From contig JAGIAD010000014.1 in assembly GCA_017745075.1 (NCBI GenBank), positions 62,001-126,000 of the forward strand: a DNA stretch of 64,000 nt. Reading direction: 5' to 3'. The translations under genes were made by a program, and so were the position numbers. Below the pieces are notes generated by a model. That model did not search any database. It was not told the origin of the DNA and was given only the letters and a program-made list of their open reading frames with translations. Of this stretch, positions 42,769 to 50,104 are shown in pieces. Position 1 is the stretch's first letter. Every line of letters starts with the position of its first letter. The DNA is from Sphingobacteriaceae bacterium. Its GTDB lineage: Bacteria; Bacteroidota; Bacteroidia; Sphingobacteriales; Sphingobacteriaceae.

Positions 42769-43233
42769 TTATATCAGTTTCTTTAATGCCATAATATAAC
42801 CGATGTGCATCCCCTCATGAAAAGGAACAAAGTTTATCGCATCTTCTATTGAATTTAATTTCATGCCATAGCGTTTGTCCCATGGATCGAAGGTTACAAA
42901 AATTCCACTGGTATAATCTGTCGCCAAACGGTCCATACTATTTAAAAGAATATCGAAAATTGAAATGATTTCTTCTTTTTCGATAAATTTAACCGGCCTT
43001 GTTCCGCTTAAAAACAGGCTGAAATATTTTTCATCAACGGTTACCTTTAAACCCGATCTTACATAACAAAGGTTTTGCTGTGCTGCGGTAAGGTGTGCAA
43101 TATTCCAGATGATGTTATTATTAAAACCCGTTGGAATTTGATTTAATTGTTCGGTGCTTAAATTTTTTACGAGTTCTAAAACAAATGTTCTGGTCTTTTT
43201 TATCTGTGCGATGGTGGCTAATGTATCAGGCAT
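42769..43233 (-). CDS. DinB-family protein
   Basis: A 154-residue four-helix-bundle protein of the DinB/YfiT metalloenzyme superfamily. A His triad is suggested by NIAHLTAAQQNL and PFHEGMHIGYIMALKK. Many members are thiol transferases, some using bacillithiol, which this organism probably makes (see bshB1); that link is inference. The DUF2625 gene stop lies 5 bases upstream of its start, so the two are co-transcribed. Confidence 0.85.
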   Translation of the reverse strand: MPDTLATIAQIKKTRTFVLELVKNLSTEQLNQIPTGFNNNIIWNIAHLTAAQQNLCYVRSGLKVTVDEKYFSLFLSGTRPVKFIEKEEIISIFDILLNSMDRLATDYTSGIFVTFDPWDKRYGMKLNSIEDAINFVPFHEGMHIGYIMALKKLI

Positions 43234-43238
43234 AAGGA

Positions 43239-44018
43239 TTATTGTTTTGGTTCATCCTTTTTTACCTCCTGTTCATTTTTCAACTCTTTCGATTTCATGA
43301 TGTTGAATTTGTACATTTCTTCAATGCCCACCAGTTTTCTGGTACATTTTTCAATATCTGTACCTTCCTGCCACAAATAAGGCCTGAAACTATAAGTTTT
43401 ATTTCCATCTAAATTAGCGATAAACTTATCCCATGAACTCCAGCGCAGGCCTTTGTAAAATTTAGAGAGGTCGCTGTCAAAGCAGAAAATAAGAAATTCG
43501 CCATAACCTGCACCCAATGGCTGCCAGGTTAAGCTGTTCGGTTCAAGATAATACACATTTTTGATGTCTTTGCCGAGCCCCCCATAATTAATGGCAAAGA
43601 AACCACCAACGGCATCATCGGCAATTAAAAGGTAGGGCAAATTATCGCCATATTCTTCAAGCGTTTTTCCTTTGTTCCATTCTGCAACATTACGGTTCAG
43701 TTTTTCACTGCCCGAACCTAAAATCCTGATCCAGCCGTTATCGACCAAAATACCACCTGTATTATAAATTACCGATCCTAATGTGGCATAAGTAGTCGTT
43801 TGAGTATGATACAGAACCTCTTTTGCCTTAGCCGAATCTACCGGCAATACTTCAACCTTATTTTTGGCAGAATCGATCCATTTCTTTACCAGTGGCCAGG
43901 CAGGATCAGTTTTATTGATTAATTTTTCAATACTGATCAATTTATTTTCCTGAGAAAAACCTGTTAAGGAGAATAAAGTTAAACCAAAGATAAAGAGGAA
44001 GGTGGCTGGGTTTTTCAT
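43239..44018 (-). CDS. DUF2625 family secreted protein
   Basis: 259 residues with a signal peptide (LTLFSLTGFSQE). The DUF2625 pattern is present: WPLVKKWIDSAKNKVEVLP, ATLGSVIYNTGGILVDNGWIRILGSG, FFAINYGGLG, YYLEPNSLTWQPLGAGYGEFL. The function is unknown; relatives are often cytoplasmic, but this one looks exported. It precedes the DinB gene. Confidence 0.82.
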   Translation of the reverse strand: MKNPATFLFIFGLTLFSLTGFSQENKLISIEKLINKTDPAWPLVKKWIDSAKNKVEVLPVDSAKAKEVLYHTQTTTYATLGSVIYNTGGILVDNGWIRILGSGSEKLNRNVAEWNKGKTLEEYGDNLPYLLIADDAVGGFFAINYGGLGKDIKNVYYLEPNSLTWQPLGAGYGEFLIFCFDSDLSKFYKGLRWSSWDKFIANLDGNKTYSFRPYLWQEGTDIEKCTRKLVGIEEMYKFNIMKSKELKNEQEVKKDEPKQ

Positions 44019-44108
44019 TGATGGGATTACTTATGTTTTTTCAAAGATAGAATGATAATTAAGAATTGTAGAAAGGAGATAGATTAATTTTTAATTGTTT
44101 TGAAGGAC

Positions 44109-44184
44109 GGTTCGTGGGGACACGAACCAAAGCCCCGAAATTGAATTGATAATTTCGGCCGGTGTCAGATGGTAACATCTGACA
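44109..44184 (+). repeat. Three consecutive hairpins, two with GNRA tetraloops
   Basis: GGTTCGTG, GGGA, CACGAACC (44109-44128); CCGAAATT/AATTTCGG (44135-44142/44151-44158); TGTCAGATG, GTAA, CATCTGACA (44163-44184). The first and third stems are perfect and closed by GNRA loops on the plus strand. With the terminator at 44193-44222 they fill the gap between the M13 peptidase and DUF2625 genes. It could be a structured RNA or a repeat element. Confidence 0.5.
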
Positions 44185-44192
44185 GCACACCT

Positions 44193-44222
44193 AAAAAAAA
44201 CGTCCCGAAAATAATCGGGACG
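44193..44222 (-). terminator. Intrinsic terminator after the M13 peptidase gene
   Basis: Minus-strand stem CGTCCCGA, 6-base loop, TCGGGACG, followed by eight Ts (plus-strand A-run 44193-44200). It is about 105 bases past the peptidase stop. Confidence 0.85.
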
Positions 44223-44280
44223 CTTACAATATAGGGTGATAATAAATAATTGATTTTAAACTATCGAGTGGAAAAGCCTT

Positions 44281-44322
44281 CAAGCCTCCACCTTCAAGCC
44301 TCCACCTTCAAGCCTTCCACCT
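44281..44322. repeat. Three tandem 14-bp units
   Basis: CAAGCCTCCACCTT twice exactly and a third copy with small changes, right after the stop of the M13 peptidase gene. Part of the transcript's 3' end. Confidence 0.85.
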
Positions 44323-44326
44323 CAAT

Positions 44327-46360
44327 TTACCACATTCTAATTCTGTCTTCCGGTTTTTTATATAATTTATCGCCAGGCTTAACATCAAAAGCATTATACC
44401 ATGCATCCATATTTACAGGTGCACCAATGGTACGGTACGGGCCTGGAGAGTGCGGATCCGTTTTAATCAATTGCGCAGCACTTTCTGGTAAAATATTACC
44501 TCTCCAAACCTGTGCCCAGGCTAAGAAGAAACGCTGATCAGGTGTAAAACCATCAATTTTTTCATTGCTCTGGCCTTGTTTAGTCATTTTGAAAGCAGTA
44601 TAAGCAGCATTTAAACCACCTAAATCGCCGATGTTTTCGCCCATCGTTAATTTTCCAATTACATGAATGGTATCCAACACGGTATAAGCATCAAACTGCT
44701 CGCCCAAAGCTTTGGTTTTAGCATCGAATTTGGCTTTGTCTTCGGCTGTCCACCAGTTTTTTAAGTTACCGGCTGCATCATACTGACTTCCGCTATCGTC
44801 AAAACCATGGCTCATTTCATGTCCGATTACGGCACCAATACCACCATAATTCACGGCATCATCAGCATTTGGATCGAAGAAAGGGAACTGTAAAATTCCG
44901 GCAGGGAAAACAATTTCGTTCAGGGTTGGACTGTAATATGCGTTAACGGTTGGAGGCGTCATACCAAAACGTTTGCGATCAACAGGTTTGCCCAACTGAT
45001 CAACCATTTCATTATAGCTCCAGACACTTGCATTCCGTAAGTTCTGGAAATACGTGTCTTTATTGATGACTAAACCATCGTAGTTTTTCCATTTATCAGG
45101 ATAACCTACTTTTGGCGTAAATGCATGTAGTTTTGCCAGTGCTTTTTGCTTGGTTTCAGGACTCATCCATTCTAAACCGTTAATCCTGATTTCGAAAGCT
45201 TTACGCAGGTTCACAATCATTTGGTTCATGCGCTCCTTAGCCTCTGGTTTGAAATATTTAGCTACGTAAAGCTGACCGAGCAATTCGCCAATGGTACCAT
45301 CAGTTAATGATGACATGCGCTGCCAGCGCGGGGTTTGTACTTTCTGACCGGTTTGAGCCTGTGTAAAAGCAAAACTCGCCTTAACAAAAGGAGAGCTTAA
45401 ATTTGATGCCGAACCTTTTAAGATGTTCCATTCCAGATAAGTTTTCCAATCTTCAACCGGAACTGATTTCAGCATACCATCTAAACTCGCCATAAATTTA
45501 GGCGAAGAAACTAAAACCGTGTCCTGGTTTTTGATTTTGAATTTAGGCAGATAGGTTGTCCAGTTAATATCAGGTGTTTTTTTGTTCAGTTCAGCAACGG
45601 TAAGTTTGTTGTAGGTGGCGTAAGGATCGCGCATTTCTAAACGGCTCATCTGCGCTTCTGCAAACTGTTTTTCGATTTTGTAAACGGTTGCTGCTTTTTG
45701 TTTGGCTTCTTCAGGAGAACTTCCTGTTAAAGTAAACAAAGTAACCATGTAGGTATTGTATGCTTCGCGGATTTTAACGCTACGGGCATCATCTTTCAGG
45801 TAATAATCACGGTCGGGTAAGGTTGTGCCGCCCTGACCAATGTTAACCATGTATTTATTTACGTTTTTACGGTCCTGGCCAACACCCAAACCAAACATTC
45901 CGCCGCCTAAACCATTGGTTCTCATATAAGCCACCTGATCTAAAACGCCTGGAATATCTTTAATCAGTTTTATTTTAGCCAGATCAGCTTTTATTGGCGT
46001 GTAACCCAGTTTTTCGATGGTTGCGCTATCCATAGCAGCCGTGTAAAAATCGCCTACCCTGCGTTTTACAGAACCGGCAGGTGCAGATTTGTCTGCAGCA
46101 GCTTCTTCAACCAAAGATTTTACTGCATTGATATTGAAATCACGAAGCTCATTAAATGAACCCCAGCGTGTTTCTTTGGCAGGAACAGGATTGTTTTTTA
46201 CCCACGTACCACTTGCGTAGGTATAGAAATCATCACCTGGCTTAACGGATAAATCCATGTTTGCAGGATCGATAAATTTTTTTGTTTGAGCATTTGCAGA
46301 AAAGCCAGCAGCGACTATACCCAGCGCCGCAAAATATCTTTTCAAATTTTGGTATTTCAT
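44327..46360 (-). CDS. M13-family (neprilysin/PepO-like) zinc metallopeptidase
   Basis: 677 residues with a signal peptide ending GFSANAQ. The zinc motif HExxH is in GAVIGHEMSHGFDD, the third ligand Glu in TMGENIGDLGGLNAAY, and the substrate-backbone motif NAYY in PTVNAYYSPTLNEI. The C-terminus PEDRIRMW corresponds to the conserved end. It cleaves peptides up to about 40 residues in the periplasm or at the surface. Full length, monocistronic with its own terminator. Confidence 0.95.
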   Translation of the reverse strand: MKYQNLKRYFAALGIVAAGFSANAQTKKFIDPANMDLSVKPGDDFYTYASGTWVKNNPVPAKETRWGSFNELRDFNINAVKSLVEEAAADKSAPAGSVKRRVGDFYTAAMDSATIEKLGYTPIKADLAKIKLIKDIPGVLDQVAYMRTNGLGGGMFGLGVGQDRKNVNKYMVNIGQGGTTLPDRDYYLKDDARSVKIREAYNTYMVTLFTLTGSSPEEAKQKAATVYKIEKQFAEAQMSRLEMRDPYATYNKLTVAELNKKTPDINWTTYLPKFKIKNQDTVLVSSPKFMASLDGMLKSVPVEDWKTYLEWNILKGSASNLSSPFVKASFAFTQAQTGQKVQTPRWQRMSSLTDGTIGELLGQLYVAKYFKPEAKERMNQMIVNLRKAFEIRINGLEWMSPETKQKALAKLHAFTPKVGYPDKWKNYDGLVINKDTYFQNLRNASVWSYNEMVDQLGKPVDRKRFGMTPPTVNAYYSPTLNEIVFPAGILQFPFFDPNADDAVNYGGIGAVIGHEMSHGFDDSGSQYDAAGNLKNWWTAEDKAKFDAKTKALGEQFDAYTVLDTIHVIGKLTMGENIGDLGGLNAAYTAFKMTKQGQSNEKIDGFTPDQRFFLAWAQVWRGNILPESAAQLIKTDPHSPGPYRTIGAPVNMDAWYNAFDVKPGDKLYKKPEDRIRMW

Positions 46361-46723
46361 TCGCTTAATAAGTTAGTATTATGCTGCGAAATTTATGAAA
46401 TACAAATCAATACTAAGGCAATATATTAAGAATATTACTTGTTAAACCAATAGTAGATTTTTGCTAAACCGAGCCGTCTCATCAATTCAGATGCCGAAAA
46501 TGGAATTTTTATAGATTTCATGATTTTTAAATCTTTTTATACAGTATTAACATTTTTTAACAAATTTTATTGTGCGGCTGTAAAAATTATTGCTATTAAG
46601 AATGATTCGGAATAAACCATTTAATTTTCCATAAATTTGAAATACTTATCCAGACCTTAAAGGTTTTTAAACCAGCAAGGTTCAATGGATAATTAAAAAA
46701 ATAATGTCTTAGTATACAATATA
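46361..46723. other. Divergent promoter region without further genes
   Basis: AT-rich gap between the M13 peptidase (minus) and metal ATPase (plus) genes. No TAnnTTTG box with a good -33 partner was found on either strand. The small open frame opposite the ATPase start is an antisense shadow of its His-rich end. Confidence 0.4.
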
Positions 46724-48712
46724 ATGAGTCACTCCCACGATAAAGAAGATAGCTGCTGCAATAGTAAACCGCATCCTGCACAAAAACATAATCATGATCA
46801 CGGACATTCCCACGATGATGGCGATGATCATGACCACGATCATGGTGGTGATCCATCATCCTTTAAAACGTACCTGCCCGCCATCGTTACACTTGCAATG
46901 CTGCTGATCGGGATTGCTTTTGATAATCTTTTTAACATTCCTGCATTTCAGACCATCAGGCCGTATTGGTATATTGTAGCATATTTACCGGTAGGTATTC
47001 CGGTTTTAAAAGAAGTTTGGGAAACTTTCAAGGCAAAAGATTTTTTTACCGAGTTTTCGCTAATGTCTGTCGCCACAATTGGCGCTTTTGCAATTGAACA
47101 ATATCCTGAGGGTGTAACAGTAATGCTTTTTTATACCATTGGCGAGTTGTTTCAAATGGCAGCTGTAAACCGGGCAAAAAGAAATATCAAAGCCCTTCTT
47201 GATGTGCGTGCCGATGTAGCTCATGTATTCCGTAATGGAAAATATGAGACAATTAACCCCGAAAAGGTAGAAATAGGCGAAACCATTCAGGTTAAAGCAG
47301 GAGAAAAAATCCCTCTCGACGGTGAGCTGATCAGTGACAAAAGCAGCTTTAACACTGCGGCTTTAACCGGTGAGAGTAAACCCCGAACCATTAATAAAGG
47401 CGAAGCCATTTTAGCTGGAATGCTTAATTTAGATAAGGTAATTGAGGTAAAAGTAAGCAAAGCTTTTGCTGATAGTGCCCTGTCGCGCATATTGGAGATG
47501 GTTCAGAATGCCACTACCCGCAAAGCCAAAACCGAACTTTTTATCCGCAAGTTTGCCAAAATATATACGCCGATTGTTTTCTTTCTGGCATTGGCACTGG
47601 TTACCGTTCCGATTTTGGTTTTAGGTAATGACTACCACTTCCAAACCTGGTTATACCGTTCACTGGTTTTCCTGGTTATATCTTGCCCTTGTGCACTGGT
47701 AATTTCTATTCCATTGGGTTATTTTGGCGGAATTGGTGCAGCCTCTGCAAATGGAATTTTGTTTAAAGGTTCTAATTTTCTGGATCTCATTACCAAACTC
47801 GATACCGTGGTAATGGACAAGACAGGTACCTTAACTAAAGGCGTCTTTAGTGTGCAGCAGGTAGAAAGCAGCATGGATGAACAGGAATTTTTAAATCTGT
47901 TAACTGCTGTAGAGGCAAAATCAACACATCCCATTGCTAAGGCCATTGTAGTGTATGCCGGCGAAAAGGAAATCCATCCTGCAGAAAATATCGATGAGAT
48001 AGCCGGGATGGGTTTAAAAGGATGGGTAAATGGCAAAGAAGTTTTAGCAGGTAATGTTAAATTACTGGAGAAATTTAACATTGGTTTTGATGCCGCAATC
48101 AAAAATATAGAAGAGAGTATTGTTGTGGTTGCGGTTGACCAGCAATACGCGGGTTATGTTTTAATTGCCGACGAAGCAAAAGAAGATGCTGCAGAAGCCG
48201 TTAAACAGCTGCATGAAAATGGAATAAAACAAGTGGTGATGTTGAGCGGCGATAAGACTACCATTGTTAAAAAAGTGGCTTCAAATTTAGGTATCGATAC
48301 TTATTATGGCGATTTACTGCCCGAAGATAAAGTAGCCCGTTTAGAAGACATTAAAAAAGATAGAACAAGGGTTGTAGCTTTTGTGGGCGATGGCATAAAT
48401 GATACTCCTGTTCTGGCCATGAGCGATATTGGAATTGCAATGGGGGCCATGGGAAGCGATGCAGCGATTGAAACGGCAGATGTAGTGATACAGACCGATC
48501 AGCCATCAAAAATTGCTACAGCGATAAAAATCGGCAAGGCAACGAAGAGCGTTGTGATCCAGAACATTGTACTGGCATTTGCCGTAAAAGCAATTGTCTT
48601 AATTTTAGGTGCCGGGGGCATAGCAACCATGTGGGAAGCTGTTTTTGCCGATGTAGGGGTGGCCTTGCTAGCGATATTAAATGCTGTTCGGATTCAGAAA
48701 ATGAAGTTCTAG
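46724..48712 (+). CDS. Heavy-metal translocating P-type ATPase (ZntA-like, Zn/Cd/Pb)
   Basis: A 662-residue P1B ATPase exporting divalent metals. Instead of a CxxC heavy-metal domain it has a His/Asp-rich N-terminal tail (residues 1-45, HNHDHGHSHDDGDDHDHDHG) with a CC pair, a likely zinc-binding region. Then about eight membrane helices, ion motif SCPCALV, phosphorylation site D365 in DKTGTLTKG, nucleotide-binding HP motif (STHPIAKAI), and GDGINDTP. Motifs are of the P1B-2 type. No metal regulator or other efflux gene is adjacent. Confidence 0.92.
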   Translation: MSHSHDKEDSCCNSKPHPAQKHNHDHGHSHDDGDDHDHDHGGDPSSFKTYLPAIVTLAMLLIGIAFDNLFNIPAFQTIRPYWYIVAYLPVGIPVLKEVWETFKAKDFFTEFSLMSVATIGAFAIEQYPEGVTVMLFYTIGELFQMAAVNRAKRNIKALLDVRADVAHVFRNGKYETINPEKVEIGETIQVKAGEKIPLDGELISDKSSFNTAALTGESKPRTINKGEAILAGMLNLDKVIEVKVSKAFADSALSRILEMVQNATTRKAKTELFIRKFAKIYTPIVFFLALALVTVPILVLGNDYHFQTWLYRSLVFLVISCPCALVISIPLGYFGGIGAASANGILFKGSNFLDLITKLDTVVMDKTGTLTKGVFSVQQVESSMDEQEFLNLLTAVEAKSTHPIAKAIVVYAGEKEIHPAENIDEIAGMGLKGWVNGKEVLAGNVKLLEKFNIGFDAAIKNIEESIVVVAVDQQYAGYVLIADEAKEDAAEAVKQLHENGIKQVVMLSGDKTTIVKKVASNLGIDTYYGDLLPEDKVARLEDIKKDRTRVVAFVGDGINDTPVLAMSDIGIAMGAMGSDAAIETADVVIQTDQPSKIATAIKIGKATKSVVIQNIVLAFAVKAIVLILGAGGIATMWEAVFADVGVALLAILNAVRIQKMKF

Positions 48713-48845
48713 TACATGTTGATTTTATCATTAAGGAATTAAGATCGTTAAGAAATTAATAATGTGAGTTTAACTTCTTAATGGTGAATAAAATATATGT
48801 TTAAAACCGGTAAATATATTACTATAAAAATTAGTATATTTGATT

Positions 48846-49481
48846 ATGTCTGAACCTGTTCCATATCCGGTTTTAAACGATGATGAGCCTGTTAGGCAGT
48901 TTAATGAACTTGATGCATCATTAACATATAGCTATTCTAACTATTTAAACTGGCTTTTTCCGGAAAGAGTGGAACTAATTAAAGGTAAGATCTTTAAAAT
49001 GAGCCCTGCGCCATCAAGGGTGCACCAGGAGGTTGCCGGTAATATTTTCTTGAAACTCGGTAATTTTCTGAACGGCAAACCATGTAAAGTTTATTCTGCT
49101 CCGTTCGATGTACGCTTTCCAAAAGAGAGTAAAGCCGATAAAGATGTGTATACGGTTTTGCAACCAGATATTTGCGTAGTTTGTGATAAAAGTAAGCTCG
49201 ATGACCGGGGCTGCATAGGTGCTCCTGATATTGTAGTCGAGATTTTATCGCCGGGTAATACCAAAACGGAGCTTCTGCATAAATACCGCATTTACGAAGA
49301 ATTTGGCGTAAAAGAATACTGGGTGGTAAGCCAAAGCGATCAGAGCATACTCATTTACACCCTTGATGATTCGGGCAAATTTCAGCCTTCTAAAATATTT
49401 ACTTTCAGCGAGAAAATAAGCTCTTCGGTTTTACCCGGTTTTGAACTCTTTTTAAACGATGTTTTTGAAGACTTACATTAA
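48846..49481 (+). CDS. Uma2-family (DUF820) PD-(D/E)xK endonuclease-like protein
   Basis: 211 residues with the Uma2 pattern: VELIKGKIFKMSPAPSRVHQEVAGN, LQPDICVVCD, the nuclease core APDIVVEILSPGNTKTELLHKYRIYEEFGVKEYWVV. The fold suggests DNA cleavage, but the biological role is unknown. ATG 48846 is chosen; the TTG at 48840 lies inside a TATATTTG promoter box (48835-48842). The stop abuts that of the convergent DoxX gene with no gap. Confidence 0.88.
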   Translation: MSEPVPYPVLNDDEPVRQFNELDASLTYSYSNYLNWLFPERVELIKGKIFKMSPAPSRVHQEVAGNIFLKLGNFLNGKPCKVYSAPFDVRFPKESKADKDVYTVLQPDICVVCDKSKLDDRGCIGAPDIVVEILSPGNTKTELLHKYRIYEEFGVKEYWVVSQSDQSILIYTLDDSGKFQPSKIFTFSEKISSSVLPGFELFLNDVFEDLH

Positions 49482-49889
49482 TTAATGTTGCTTTTCAGTA
49501 TAGCTAACCTTGTTCAAAAATACAATTGCAGTTAATACCCAAATCAGCACAAAATTATATTCTACGCCGTTTCTTCCGCCACCAACTACAAACCAGCCTT
49601 CTTTAAAGTGCACCATTATAATGCCCATAACTAAAACAAATATGGTGGCAAAACAGGCCAGGCGAATGTACCGGTTAAAAATCAGCAATATGGCACAAAG
49701 CACATGCGAGAGTTTAATACTCCAGGCAATGGCCACACCAAAAGGATTAAAGCCAATCTTGTTCAGGTATAAATTTCCAAAGTCATTAATACCGCCGTCA
49801 AACATGCCCAATACGCTGTGCGATAATAATACAATGGCCATAACCAAACGTAAAATGGCATAGCCAATTTTGAAATTTTTAGTGTTCAT
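49482..49889 (-). CDS. DoxX-family membrane protein
   Basis: 135 residues with four membrane helices (LRLVMAIVLLSHSVLGMF, WSIKLSHVLCAILLIF, LACFATIFVLVMGIIMVHF, VEYNFVLIWVLTAIVFL), a DoxX-like layout. ATG 49889 is preferred over a TTG at 49913. Role unknown. Its stop lies directly against the stop of the Uma2 gene. Confidence 0.82.
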   Translation of the reverse strand: MNTKNFKIGYAILRLVMAIVLLSHSVLGMFDGGINDFGNLYLNKIGFNPFGVAIAWSIKLSHVLCAILLIFNRYIRLACFATIFVLVMGIIMVHFKEGWFVVGGGRNGVEYNFVLIWVLTAIVFLNKVSYTEKQH

Positions 49890-50057
49890 GTTTACTGGTG
49901 CAGCATTTACCAAAGGAACCCGCGATAAAACTAAATTACAAAAAGTATTTCCAAACCAAAAGTAGCCAGGCCCTGGTTTGGTAAAAAGATGGGAAAATGT
50001 ACATCATCTATATGAAATCATGTAATGTTTTGGGGCTTTAGTCTTTCCGTTTTCCAC

Positions 50058-50088
50058 TTTGGTCTTTCAGCTTAAATAGCTATTTTTG
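50058..50088 (+). promoter_or_regulatory. Bacteroidota-type promoter of valS
   Basis: TTTG (50058-50061), a 19-base spacer and TATTTTTG (50081-50088) match the consensus closely; the box is 16 bases before the valS ATG. Confidence 0.7.
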
Positions 50089-50104
50089 GACTTTTAATAC
50101 ATTC

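Noticed and set aside
44281..44322. 14-bp tandem units as an origin iteron set
   Set aside because: Three units after a gene stop, with no replication gene nearby and no AT-rich unwinding region.
46596..46859. His-rich minus-strand frame opposite the metal ATPase start
   Set aside because: His/Asp codons (CAT/GAT and their complements) give a His-rich reading on both strands; it is an antisense shadow.
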